Notes under the pieces: model-generated
What the model was told of the DNA's origin: nothing
The model's database searches: none
The model's input: only the letters and a program-made list of their open reading frames with translations
Position numbers and translations under genes: made by a program
Shown: in pieces, positions 35,910 through 44,466 of the stretch
Numbering within the stretch: position 1 is the stretch's first letter
Layout: each line of letters opens with the position of its first letter
Assembly (NCBI GenBank): GCA_020851235.1
Contig: JADZDD010000035.1
Span: 62,001-126,000 of the forward strand
Length of the DNA stretch: 64,000 nucleotides
Origin: Burkholderiales bacterium
GTDB taxonomy: Bacteria > Pseudomonadota > Gammaproteobacteria > Burkholderiales > Casimicrobiaceae
Direction of reading: 5' to 3'

Positions 35910-36425
35910 GTGTCCGAATCGCTCATCACCCGTTGCCGTAGCACGTGCCGCGCGCTGCGCCTCCTTGCTGCGGCGGCAAGCTGCACCGCCCTGTTGTCGA
36001 CCCCTGCCGGTCTCGCCTGCGCGCAAGCGCCGGCGAAACCGAGCGCCACCCCAACCCAAAGCAAGACGGATGCCATGCCGACGACACTGCAAAAAATCGA
36101 TGTAAAACAAGGCACTGGAGCCGAGGCCCAGAGCGGGAAGGCGGTCGTGGTGCATTACACCGGCTGGCTCTACGATGCGGAGAAGCCGGGCTCGAAGGGG
36201 AAGAAATTCGACAGTTCGCGCGACCGCGGGCAACCGTTCTCGTTTCCTCTCGGCGGCGGCCGCGTCATCAAGGGTTGGGACGAAGGGGTGGCCGGCATGA
36301 AGGTCGGCGGCCAGCGCACCCTGGTCATCCCGCCCGACATGGGCTATGGCGCTCGCGGCGCCGGCGGCGTGATCCCGCCCAATGCCACGCTCGTCTTCGA
36401 CGTCGAACTGCTCGACGTGAAATAG
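35910..36425 (+). CDS. FKBP-type peptidyl-prolyl cis-trans isomerase, secreted
   Basis: Catalyses proline isomerisation in proteins, here probably in the periplasm. The 171-residue chain starts at a GTG, has a hydrophobic signal segment (about residues 15-33, ending near CAQAP), and a single FKBP domain with [64 protein letters not shown]. The start is chosen because upstream in-frame codons precede the -10. The next gene, pepN, begins 18 bases later, so the two may be cotranscribed. Confidence 0.9.
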   Translation: MSESLITRCRSTCRALRLLAAAASCTALLSTPAGLACAQAPAKPSATPTQSKTDAMPTTLQKIDVKQGTGAEAQSGKAVVVHYTGWLYDAEKPGSKGKKFDSSRDRGQPFSFPLGGGRVIKGWDEGVAGMKVGGQRTLVIPPDMGYGARGAGGVIPPNATLVFDVELLDVK

Positions 36426-36443
36426 GATCGACGGCCCGCCGCC

Positions 36444-39104
36444 GTGCTTCCCCGGGATGGCAGCGTCGCCGTCAAGCGGCGACTCGACTATCGGCCGCCG
36501 GCCTTCCTGGTCGACGAGATCGACCTCACGCTCGATCTCGTGCCCGAGGCAACGCAGGTCACGGCCCGCCTCGCCTTCCGCCGCAATCCGGCCGTGGTCG
36601 GCGACCCCGATGCGTCGCCGCTCGTGCTCGACGGCGAGCAGCAGGATGCCGTCGAGGTCGACCTCGACGGCACTGCGCTCGCCTGCGACCGCGTCCTTCT
36701 CACCCCTGGCACGCTTACCGTCCTCGATCCGCCTGCGGCCGGCACGCTCACCGTGCGCTCGCGCATCGCACCGTCACGCAACGCGTCGCTCGAAGGCCTG
36801 TATATCTCGTCGGGCGTGTTCTGCACGCAGTGCGAACCCGAGGGCTTTCGCCGCATCACGTACTTTCCCGATCGCCCCGACGTCCTCGCGCGCTACACCG
36901 TGACGCTGCGCGCGGACCGCGCAGCGTTCCCGGTGCTCCTGTCCAACGGCAACCGCGTCGCGCAGGGTGCGCTGCCCGACGGACGCCACTTCGCGACGTG
37001 GCGCGATCCGTTTCCCAAGCCGTCGTACCTCTTCGCCGCCGTCGCCGGCGATCTCGCCGCGCTCGAGGACCGTTTCACGACGATGTCGGGCCGCAACGTG
37101 GCGCTCGCGATCTACTCGACGCCGGCGAATCTTGCGCGCTGCCGGCACGCGATGGATTCGCTCAAGCGCGCCATGCGCTGGGACGAGGAGCGCTTCGGCC
37201 GCGAGTACGACCTCGACGCCTTCATGATCTTCTGCGCCGACGATTTCAACATGGGCGCGATGGAGAACAAGGGTCTCAACATCTTCAACAGCCGCCTCGT
37301 GCTCGCCGATCCCCTCAGCGCCACCGACGACGACTACGCGGCGATCGAGGGCGTCATCGGCCACGAGTATTTCCACAACTGGACGGGCAACCGCGTCACC
37401 TGCCGTGACTGGTTCCAGCTCTCGCTCAAGGAAGGGCTCACGGTCTTTCGCGACCAGGAGTTCAGCAGCGATCAGAACTCGCGTGTCGTCGAGCGCATCG
37501 GCGCGGTCGAGTACCTGCGCCGTGAGCAGTTTCCCGAGGATGCCGGGCCGATGGCCCACAACGTGCGACCCGACGAGTACATCGAGATCAACAATTTCTA
37601 CACGACGACGGTGTACGAGAAGGGGGCCGAGCTCATCCGGATGCAGCACACGCTGCTCGGGCCCGCGGACTTTCGTCGCGGCATGGACCTCTACTTCCAG
37701 CGCCACGACGGCCAGGCGGTGACCTGCGACGACTTCGTCCAGGCGATGGCCGACGCGACCGGGAGGGACCTGCGCCAGTTCAAGCGCTGGTACGAACAGG
37801 CCGGCACACCGGAGCTGACCGTGCGCGGCACGCACGATCCGCGCACGCGAACGTACACGCTCCAGGTGACGCAGCACACCCCACCCACGCCCGGCCAGGT
37901 GGAAAAGCTACCGCTGCACATCCCGTTCGCGGTCGGACTCCTCGACGCCGACGGCCGCGACATTCCGCTACGTCTTGCCCACGAGGCCGCGCCGGCGGGC
38001 ACGACCCGGGTGCTCGACGTCGTCTTACCGCAGCAGACCTTCGTCTTCGGCGACATCGACACGGCGCCCACGCCCTCGCTCCTGCGTGGCTTCACCGCGC
38101 CGGTGAACGTCGACTTCCCGTACACGGCGAACGAACTCGCGTTTCTCGCAGCGCACGACAGCGACGCCGTCGCGCGTTGGGACGCCGCGCAGCGCAGCTT
38201 TGCCGCGGCCACGCTCGCCCTGGTCCAGCACACGCGCCGCGGTGAGCGCCCCGTCCTTCCCGCCGTGCTGTGCGACGTCGCGCGCTCGCTCCTGTCCGAT
38301 CCCGCGGGCGACCCCGCGCTGCTCGCGCTGGCGCTCACGCCACCTGACGCGTCGTACCTCGCCGCGCTCGAGCCGGTGCTCGACGTCGATGGCATCGTGG
38401 CTGCGCGGGCCTTCCTCGTGCGCGCGCTTGCCGTCGCGTTGCGCCCGCTCTTCGAGGAAACGTATGCGCGTCGCCGCTCGCGCCGGGTCTACGCGCCGAC
38501 GCCCGACCAGGCCGGCGCGCGCAAGCTCGCCGGCGTGTGCCTGCGCTATCTGGGGGCGATCGACGATGCCGCCGCACGCGGCCTCGCGGTCACGCATTAC
38601 GACGACGCCGACAACATGACCGACTCGGTCGCCGCACTCGCTGCGCTGCGCGACAGCGTTTCACCCGAGCGGGATCGGATCTTTGCGCACTTCGAGACGC
38701 GCTGGCGCGACGAGCCGCTCGTGCTCGACAAGTGGTTCGCGCTCGAGGCGACCTCCGACCGGGTGGATGCGCTGCATCGCGTGCAGCAGCTCCTGACGCA
38801 TCCACGCTTCAACGCGCGCAATCCGAACCGCGTGCGCTCGCTCGTGGGAGCGTTCACGCTGCGCAACTTCCATCGCTTCCACGCCGCGGACGGTGCGGGC
38901 TATGCGTTTGCCGCGGATCAGGTGCTCGCCCTCGACGCGACCAATCCCCAGCTCGCCGCGACCGTCGCGGGCGCCTTCAACCTGTGGCGACGCTTCCCGC
39001 CGGCACGCGCAGCGCTCATGCAGGCGGCGCTGCAACGCATCGCGGCGGCCCCGGACTTGTCCCCCGACGTGACCGAGGTGGCAGGCCGCACTCTTGCTGC
39101 CTGA
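36444..39104 (+). CDS. pepN: Aminopeptidase N
   Basis: Zinc metallopeptidase (M1) that removes N-terminal residues from peptides in the cytoplasm. Length 886 is close to the 870 of the E. coli enzyme. The zinc site is complete: HEYFH at 307-311 with the third ligand Glu330 in LKEG, and the substrate motif GAMEN lies 33 residues earlier. The C-terminal helical superfold is full length. GTG start at 36444; no strong ribosome site. It converges with the XRE-family gene, 17 bases away. Confidence 0.96.
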   Translation: MLPRDGSVAVKRRLDYRPPAFLVDEIDLTLDLVPEATQVTARLAFRRNPAVVGDPDASPLVLDGEQQDAVEVDLDGTALACDRVLLTPGTLTVLDPPAAGTLTVRSRIAPSRNASLEGLYISSGVFCTQCEPEGFRRITYFPDRPDVLARYTVTLRADRAAFPVLLSNGNRVAQGALPDGRHFATWRDPFPKPSYLFAAVAGDLAALEDRFTTMSGRNVALAIYSTPANLARCRHAMDSLKRAMRWDEERFGREYDLDAFMIFCADDFNMGAMENKGLNIFNSRLVLADPLSATDDDYAAIEGVIGHEYFHNWTGNRVTCRDWFQLSLKEGLTVFRDQEFSSDQNSRVVERIGAVEYLRREQFPEDAGPMAHNVRPDEYIEINNFYTTTVYEKGAELIRMQHTLLGPADFRRGMDLYFQRHDGQAVTCDDFVQAMADATGRDLRQFKRWYEQAGTPELTVRGTHDPRTRTYTLQVTQHTPPTPGQVEKLPLHIPFAVGLLDADGRDIPLRLAHEAAPAGTTRVLDVVLPQQTFVFGDIDTAPTPSLLRGFTAPVNVDFPYTANELAFLAAHDSDAVARWDAAQRSFAAATLALVQHTRRGERPVLPAVLCDVARSLLSDPAGDPALLALALTPPDASYLAALEPVLDVDGIVAARAFLVRALAVALRPLFEETYARRRSRRVYAPTPDQAGARKLAGVCLRYLGAIDDAAARGLAVTHYDDADNMTDSVAALAALRDSVSPERDRIFAHFETRWRDEPLVLDKWFALEATSDRVDALHRVQQLLTHPRFNARNPNRVRSLVGAFTLRNFHRFHAADGAGYAFAADQVLALDATNPQLAATVAGAFNLWRRFPPARAALMQAALQRIAAAPDLSPDVTEVAGRTLAA

Positions 39105-39121
39105 CGTCTCGGGCGGGGCCT

Positions 39122-39799
39122 TCAGCCGGACGTCCGCGCCGGCTTCGCGCGCGACGGGGTGCGCGCGGCCCGCTTCCCGGCACGACCACCCTCCTTCGCG
39201 TGCAGCGTCATGGCAAGGTCGAATGCGCTGCGCGTGAACGCAAGCACGGCTGCGAATTCACGGTCGGACAACGTGCGGGCGGCGTCGCTCGCGCGGTAGA
39301 TGTTGGCAAACTCGCGCTCGCGGCCGGCCTGCACGGCGAGCCGGCCGATGCCCAGGCCCTCGAGCGTGGCCCACACCTGCGGATTCCACGTCCGCGTGAA
39401 GCGCATCACGAACGAGATCGGATCGTTGCGGCCGAGCACCGCGGCGAGCCGCAGCACGATCTCGAACGGCAGCGCGACCTTGCCGTTCTCGACGAGTTCG
39501 AGCAATGCCGGGTCGGACAGGTCCACTGCGTGGCCCAGTTCCTTCACCGACAATCCCGCGCCCTCGCGCAGCGTGCGTAGTGCGCTGCCTGCCCGGGCGA
39601 GACTCGCACGCTGTCCGGGCTTGGCGAGGATCGCCTTGGCCGCGCCGAGAGACACGTCGGCGGCAGCACCGGCGATCCCCAGCACCGAATCGGACCAGGC
39701 CCGCACCTGCCGCGCGGCGTCGGCAAGCGGCGATGCCGCGGGCGACGCGGGTGACGGGCGGTCGCGGCGCTTTCTCGGCGCAGAGGTCCTGGCACTCAC
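39122..39799 (-). CDS. XRE-family helix-turn-helix protein
   Basis: The 225-residue protein has a Lys/Arg/Pro-rich N-terminus, then an HTH_3 domain at about residues 73-125 (LRTLREGAGLSVKELGHAVDLSDPALLELVENG is the helix-turn-helix span, quoted in part), and a helical C-terminal region that may be a multimerisation or ligand domain. It ends in a basic tail. The start is a GTG at 39799 with AGGA in front. It lies downstream of the MFS gene in the same direction. I cannot tell what it regulates. Confidence 0.8.
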   Translation of the reverse strand: MSARTSAPRKRRDRPSPASPAASPLADAARQVRAWSDSVLGIAGAAADVSLGAAKAILAKPGQRASLARAGSALRTLREGAGLSVKELGHAVDLSDPALLELVENGKVALPFEIVLRLAAVLGRNDPISFVMRFTRTWNPQVWATLEGLGIGRLAVQAGREREFANIYRASDAARTLSDREFAAVLAFTRSAFDLAMTLHAKEGGRAGKRAARTPSRAKPARTSG

Positions 39800-39834
39800 G
39801 ATGGCTTCCTTCGCATGGACAAGCGCGCGCCCGC

Positions 39835-41064
39835 TCAGGCCAGCGCACGGGCGCGCCGCGGCAGCAGCGACCGGCGCAGCAGGAAGAACGCGATCGACAC
39901 GTTGAGCGCATTCCACAGCAGGCCGTTGACGAACGCCGCCTTGTACGAGCCGGTGACGTCGAAGATGACGCCCGAGCCGTAGCCGCCGAGCGCCATCCCG
40001 AAGAGCGTCGCGGTGATCACCGCGCTCACGCGGACTCCGGCCTCGCGCGCCGGGAAATACTCGCGGATGATGATCGCGTACGTCGGCACGATGCCGCCCT
40101 GGGCGAGACCGAAGAGCGCCGAGATCACGTACAGCGAGACGAGCCCGTCGAACGGGAGGAAGAAGAGCAGCGACACCCCCTGCAATGCGGAGCTGATGAT
40201 GAGCGTGCGCAGGCCGCCGATGCGATCGCACACGACGCCGAAGACGAGGCGACTGACGATGCCGCAGGCGAGCATGAGCGAGAGCATCTCCGCGCCACGC
40301 GCCGGGCCGTAGCCCAAATCGCTGCAGTAGGCGACGAGGTGCACCTGCGGCATCGACATCGCCACGCAGCACGCGACGCCGGCGATGAGCAGCAGCGTCT
40401 GCAGCGACCGCGGCGTGAGGCCCAGCGTCGCCGGCGTGCCCACCGGCGGCGCGAGGCTGTCGGCGGCGTCGCTGTGCGGCACCGGACCGCGCAGGTACAA
40501 CGCGAGCGGGATCATCGTCACGAGCACGAAAACCCCGATCCCGACGTACGTCGCGCGCCATCCGGAAGTCGCGATGAAATGCGCCACGATGGGAGGCCAG
40601 AATGCGCCGGCGACGTAGTTGCCGCTCGCGAAGACGGCGATGGCGATGCCGCGCCGCCGGGCGAACCACAGCGACACGTACGCCATGAGCGGTGCGAACG
40701 TCGCGGACGCCGCGACGCCGATGAGGAGCCCTTGCGCCGCCGTGTACGTGCCGATGCCCGGCGCAGCGGCGGCGGCGAAATAGCCCAGGCACAGCACGAT
40801 CGCGCTCGCCACGACGGGCAGGACGACGCCGTGGCGATCCGAGAGCTTGCCCATGGCGATGCTGCCGAATCCGAAGCCGATCATGGTCAGCGTGTACGGC
40901 AGCGACGCGCCGCCACGCGCGACGCCGAACTCGGCCTGCACGGCAGGCAGCGCCACCACGACCGACCACATGCCCACGCCGCCGATCGTCGACAGCGCGA
41001 CACCGATCACCAGCCGCTGCCACGCCTCGCGCGAATCGACCACGGGATGCACCGGGAGGCTCAC
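39835..41064 (-). CDS. MFS transporter
   Basis: Twelve-helix major-facilitator protein of 409 residues, of the monocarboxylate/oxalate-formate antiporter-like branch. The conserved GKLSDRHG loop follows helix 2 (about residue 75), and the second half repeats the pattern near VCDRIGG. GTG start at 41064. The preceding gene (ferredoxin-NADP reductase) ends four bases upstream, so cotranscription is likely; substrate cannot be named. Confidence 0.88.
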   Translation of the reverse strand: MSLPVHPVVDSREAWQRLVIGVALSTIGGVGMWSVVVALPAVQAEFGVARGGASLPYTLTMIGFGFGSIAMGKLSDRHGVVLPVVASAIVLCLGYFAAAAAPGIGTYTAAQGLLIGVAASATFAPLMAYVSLWFARRRGIAIAVFASGNYVAGAFWPPIVAHFIATSGWRATYVGIGVFVLVTMIPLALYLRGPVPHSDAADSLAPPVGTPATLGLTPRSLQTLLLIAGVACCVAMSMPQVHLVAYCSDLGYGPARGAEMLSLMLACGIVSRLVFGVVCDRIGGLRTLIISSALQGVSLLFFLPFDGLVSLYVISALFGLAQGGIVPTYAIIIREYFPAREAGVRVSAVITATLFGMALGGYGSGVIFDVTGSYKAAFVNGLLWNALNVSIAFFLLRRSLLPRRARALA

Positions 41065-41067
41065 GCG

Positions 41068-41823
41068 CTACCAGTACGTCTCGACGGTCACGTGCCCGGG
41101 CTCGCGCCGGCGATGGCGTCGCATGCCACGGCGCGCGAGCGCCGCCTGCGTGTCCTCGACCATGGCCGGATTGCCACAGAGCATCGCGTGCGAGTTGCTG
41201 GCCCCGAGCGCGATCCCGACGCGCGCCTCCAGCCGGCCATCGTCGATCGCCGCCGGAATGCGGCCGGCAAGCGCCTCGGGATGCGCCTCGCGACTGACCA
41301 TCGGCACGTAATGGAAAGCATCGCCGCGCTCCGCGGCGATGCCTGCGATGGCGTCGCGATACGTGAGTTCGACCGCACGCCGCACCGCGTGCGTGAGCAC
41401 GACGTGCGCGAAGCGATCCCACGTGTCAGGCGAGCGCAGCATCGACAGGAACGGGCCGATTCCGGTGCCGGTGGCAAGGCACCACAAGACCTCGGAAGGC
41501 GGCACCTCAGAGGCCGAAAAGAACCCGTTGGCGCGTGCGCCGAGCCAGATCGGCGCGCCCGCCTCGAGCGCCGCGAGGCGCGGCGAGAGCGGACCTTCCT
41601 CGACCACGATGAAGTAAAACTCGTGCGGGGCGACGTGGGGCGGATTCACGAACGAGTACGGGCGTCCGATCATGGCCTCCGCGGCACCCGCCGCCGCCGG
41701 CAACGCGAGACGTGCGAACTGGCCCGCGACGAACGTCACCTCGGGCGCGTCGACGTACAACGAGAACAGGTCGTGCGTCCACTGCCGCCGTCCCTGCACC
41801 CGCCCTTCCACCCACGCCGCCAT
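41068..41823 (-). CDS. fpr: Ferredoxin-NADP reductase
   Basis: FAD flavoenzyme that moves electrons between NADPH and ferredoxin or flavodoxin. The 251-residue chain has the FAD motif RPYSFVN (about 65-71), the NADP Gly-rich ATGTGIGPFLSML (about 127-139), CGNPAMVEDTQ, and the aromatic C-terminus ETYW of short bacterial Fpr enzymes. The ATG at 41823 is chosen because a second ATG at 41850 lies inside the candidate -10. The gene diverges from the GNAT gene with only 33 bases between start codons. Confidence 0.9.
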   Translation of the reverse strand: MAAWVEGRVQGRRQWTHDLFSLYVDAPEVTFVAGQFARLALPAAAGAAEAMIGRPYSFVNPPHVAPHEFYFIVVEEGPLSPRLAALEAGAPIWLGARANGFFSASEVPPSEVLWCLATGTGIGPFLSMLRSPDTWDRFAHVVLTHAVRRAVELTYRDAIAGIAAERGDAFHYVPMVSREAHPEALAGRIPAAIDDGRLEARVGIALGASNSHAMLCGNPAMVEDTQAALARRGMRRHRRREPGHVTVETYW

Positions 41824-41841
41824 CGCCTGTCGTCCCTCACG

Positions 41842-41851
41842 TAAAATCATA
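41842..41851. promoter_or_regulatory. Overlapping back-to-back -10 elements, fpr and GNAT
   Basis: TAAAAT (41842-41847, plus) and TATGAT (41846-41851, minus) each match five of six consensus bases and overlap by two. The plus transcript would start about three bases before the GNAT ATG at 41857, making that mRNA nearly leaderless; no Shine-Dalgarno sequence precedes that ATG. Confidence 0.45.
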
Positions 41852-41856
41852 GCATT

Positions 41857-42447
41857 ATGCCTACCCGCCCGCGGCCGACGATCGTGGGAGCGCGCGTGTA
41901 CCTGCGGCCGCCTCGCCTCATCGACGCACGCGCGTTCCTCGCCAGCGTGCGCGCGAGCCGCGCCCTGCACGGGCCCTGGGCGCGACCGCCCGACACGCCG
42001 GAGCGCTATGCCGCGTTCGCCGCGCGCTACGGCAACCGCCGCGGGGCAAGCCACGCCGGCTTTCTCGTATTCCGTCGCGACGACCACGCGCTCGTCGGTG
42101 CCTTCAACTTCTCCGCGATCACGTACGGTGCCTTCCAGAGCGCGTATCTCGGGTACTTCGCCTTTTCTCCCCATTCCGGTCAGGGATACATGACCGAAGG
42201 CATGGCGCTCGCCCTCGATGTCGCTTTCCGCGAACTCGCCCTGCATCGCGTCGAAGTCAACATCCAACCCAGCAACCTGCGCTCGCTCGCGCTCGCACGG
42301 CGGCTGGGCTTCACGCATGAAGGCTATTCGCGGCGCTACGTGAAGATCGGCGGACGCTGGCGCGATCACGAACGCTACGCGATGCTGGCCGAGGACTGGC
42401 GAGCGCTGCGCGGCGAGCACCACCTGCGCCGGGGACGCAGCACGTGA
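41857..42447 (+). CDS. GNAT-family N-acetyltransferase, RimJ/RimL-like
   Basis: The 196-residue protein has the GNAT acetyl-CoA loop (SPHSGQGYMTEGMALAL, about residues 105-120) and the RimJ-type C-terminal motif LHRVEVNIQPSNLRSLALA with RLGFTHEG. The family acetylates N-terminal Ala of ribosomal proteins or small amines. It lacks a ribosome site. The downstream lipoprotein overlaps it by four bases (GTGA at 42444). Confidence 0.9.
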   Translation: MPTRPRPTIVGARVYLRPPRLIDARAFLASVRASRALHGPWARPPDTPERYAAFAARYGNRRGASHAGFLVFRRDDHALVGAFNFSAITYGAFQSAYLGYFAFSPHSGQGYMTEGMALALDVAFRELALHRVEVNIQPSNLRSLALARRLGFTHEGYSRRYVKIGGRWRDHERYAMLAEDWRALRGEHHLRRGRST

Positions 42448-42902
42448 CCGGTGGGCCGCAGGTCGACCGACGGTGGCGATGCGCCCGAATGCCGCGTGCC
42501 GCACGATCGCGCGCCGCACGATGGCGCGGTGGGCGGACCGTTCCGCTCGCCTTCGGCGTGCTTTCGCTCGCCGCCTGTGCGCCGACCACGCTCACCGTGA
42601 CGACACCCCTCGCGGTCGAGGGCCGTGAGATCGCGCCGTACGAGTTCCACGAGGAATGCGGCGAGATCGCCGCGGGTGAACGCATCGACTTCCGGTTCGT
42701 CGCCACGCGACCCGTCCATTTCACGATCTACTACACGGACGGGGGCACGCGAATCGCACCCATCGTGCGCGACGATGTCACGACAGGGAGCGGGGTGTTT
42801 CCGCCTCCGGCGAGCCGTCGCTACTGTGCGCGCTGGGACGTCGGGCGCGAAGGCGCCATCGTCGACTACTGGATCCGCATCCTTCCGCCACGATCGCGAT
42901 GA
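42444..42902 (+). CDS. Small lipoprotein of unknown function
   Basis: The 152-residue ORF has an N-terminal basic stretch and then a lipobox-like LSLAAC (Cys near residue 45), predicting a lipid-anchored envelope protein; an ATG at 42489 would place the signal nearer to the terminus. The mature part contains two further Cys (HEEC, YCARWD) and a beta-rich pattern. No family was recognised. The start codon GTG overlaps the GNAT stop; the stop overlaps the HAD gene start (ATGA), indicating coupled translation. Confidence 0.75.
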   Translation: MTGGPQVDRRWRCARMPRAARSRAARWRGGRTVPLAFGVLSLAACAPTTLTVTTPLAVEGREIAPYEFHEECGEIAAGERIDFRFVATRPVHFTIYYTDGGTRIAPIVRDDVTTGSGVFPPPASRRYCARWDVGREGAIVDYWIRILPPRSR

Positions 42903-43558
42903 TGGCAGCGACCCGCACCGCACTTCCCGTGCTGCTCGACCTCGACGGGACGATCTCCGACAACTACACCGGAATCGCACGCAGCATCGGCCACGCCCTC
43001 GAATCCTTGGGCGCGCCGGCCGCGGATGCGGCGACGTTGCGTTCGTGCGTCGGCCCGCCACTGCGCGATTCGTTTCGCCGCCTGCTTGCAACCGACGACG
43101 CCGCGCGGATCGAGCGCGCCATCACCTTGTACCGTGAGCGCTATGCCGACGTCGGCTGGCGGGAGAACGTCGTCTATCCGGGCATCGCGCAGGCGCTGCC
43201 CGCGCTGTCCCGGGTGCGGCCGCTCTTCCTTTGCACGGCCAAGCCCCTCGTCTACGCGCGACGCATCATCGAACGCTTCGGCTTCACCGAATACTTCGTC
43301 GCGCTCTACGGCACCGACCTCGCCGGCACCTTCGACGACAAGTCGGCACTCGTCGCGCATCTCGCGGCCGAGCAGGGTTTCGCACCGGCGAGCGCGGTGA
43401 TGATCGGTGATCGCGCGAACGACATCCGTGCGGCACACCGCAACGGCGCGCGCGCCATTGGCGTGCTGTGGGGGTACGGCTCGCGGGAAGAGCTCGGGGC
43501 GGCCAACGCGCTCGTGACGCACCCGGACGACCTTTGCACCGCGCTCGACCGCCTGTGA
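42899..43558 (+). CDS. HAD-family phosphatase (phosphoglycolate phosphatase-like)
   Basis: Cytoplasmic phosphohydrolase of 219 residues. The four HAD motifs are visible: DLDGT (nucleophile Asp near 16), Thr in LCTAKP, Lys in FDDKSALV, and IGDRANDI. The cap lies between motifs I and II, as in Gph and related phosphatases. Start overlaps the lipoprotein stop. Substrate (phosphoglycolate, nucleotide or sugar phosphate) cannot be fixed from motifs alone. Confidence 0.9.
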   Translation: MMAATRTALPVLLDLDGTISDNYTGIARSIGHALESLGAPAADAATLRSCVGPPLRDSFRRLLATDDAARIERAITLYRERYADVGWRENVVYPGIAQALPALSRVRPLFLCTAKPLVYARRIIERFGFTEYFVALYGTDLAGTFDDKSALVAHLAAEQGFAPASAVMIGDRANDIRAAHRNGARAIGVLWGYGSREELGAANALVTHPDDLCTALDRL

Positions 43559-43995
43559 CGTCAACGATGCCCGAGCCGACGCGCTCCGATCCAACGCATC
43601 TGCACCCGTCGGCGACGGTGCGCTGGCTCTTGATCGCGGCCGGCATCGTCGCGACGGGGCTCGGTGTCGTCGGCGCCTTCCTGCCGGTCTTGCCGACGAC
43701 GCCGTTCCTGCTCATCGCCGCCGCGTGCTTCGCGCGTGCCTCGCCCCGTCTCGATCGCATGCTCACCAGGTCGAAGCTCTTCGGCCCCACGCTCGTCGAA
43801 TGGCGCACGCATCGCAGCATCCCATGGCGCACGAAACTCTTCGCCATCGGCCTCATGAGCGCGATGATCGCGCTCTCCGCGACATTCTTCGTCCCGCTGT
43901 GGTGGGCGAAGGCGCTCCTCGTCGCCGTGGGTCTCGTGACCGGCGCCTGGCTGTGGTTCATCCCGTCGCGCGATCGGCCGCCGCGATCGCGGTAA
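43555..43995 (+). CDS. YbaN/DUF454-family inner-membrane protein
   Basis: The 146-residue protein has the DUF454 pattern: helix 1 (about 18-40) with GVVGAFLPVLPTTPFLLIAAACFAR, a polar loop with SPRLDRML and HRSIPWRTK, and a final helix pair near residues 100-135. It spans the membrane with both ends probably cytoplasmic. The GTG at 43555 overlaps the HAD stop (GTGA); an ATG at 43567 is an alternative. The family's biochemical role is not established. Confidence 0.85.
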   Translation: MTSTMPEPTRSDPTHLHPSATVRWLLIAAGIVATGLGVVGAFLPVLPTTPFLLIAAACFARASPRLDRMLTRSKLFGPTLVEWRTHRSIPWRTKLFAIGLMSAMIALSATFFVPLWWAKALLVAVGLVTGAWLWFIPSRDRPPRSR

Positions 43996-44058
43996 GATGA
44001 CCTCGGCCCGCGTCGCGTGCCGTGGCGCGGTTACCGACCCTTACCGAGGAGGAGTCCT

Positions 44059-44283
44059 ATGGCCAAGAAACCCGCAGCGGAGCCCGTCTATCGCGTGACC
44101 GAAGTGATCGGCAGCAGCCCGATCTCGTGGGAGGATGCGGCAAAGAATGCGGTCGCCGCCGCCGCCAAGACGCTGCGCGACCTGCGCATCGCCGAAGTCG
44201 CCAAGCTCGACATGAAGGTCGAGGACGGCGCCGTCGTCGCGTTCCGCGCGCGCATCCTGCTGTCGTTCAAGTACGAGGGCTGA
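44059..44283 (+). CDS. Dodecin, flavin-binding protein
   Basis: A 74-residue protein that forms a hollow dodecamer storing riboflavin/FMN. The motif SSPISWEDAAKNAV with the Trp that stacks on flavin is present at about residues 20-33, followed by AKLDMKVEDG. GAGGAGGAG lies just before the ATG at 44059. The open frame extends further 5' but carries no ribosome site there. It is a single gene, convergent with the zinc-ribbon gene, with a strong hairpin in between. Confidence 0.93.
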   Translation: MAKKPAAEPVYRVTEVIGSSPISWEDAAKNAVAAAAKTLRDLRIAEVAKLDMKVEDGAVVAFRARILLSFKYEG

Positions 44284-44347
44284 GCCGCGGAGCGCCGCAG
44301 GCGTCACCTTCCCGCAGGCGACGATTCGGCTCCGGCAGACGCAAGGG

Positions 44348-44378
44348 ATCGCGCCGGTGGCACGCCCACCGGCGCGGT
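44348..44378. terminator. Strong GC hairpin between convergent dodecin and zinc-ribbon genes
   Basis: GCGCCGGTGG (44351-44360) and CCACCGGCGC (44366-44375) form a perfect 10-base stem around a 5-base loop; outer bases extend it to about 13 pairs. It is symmetric and could end transcription from both sides. There is no T-tract, so efficiency is uncertain. Confidence 0.5.
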
Positions 44379-44466
44379 CGCCTCGCTTCGGTCGCCGTCG
44401 TGCGCGGCCCGGCGCACATTCCAGGGCAACGATCACGCCGCGCATCGCGGGCGCGATCGTGCGGCC

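Noticed and set aside
41850-41850. Upstream ATG as fpr start
   Set aside because: It lies within the candidate -10 and only six bases from the GNAT ATG.
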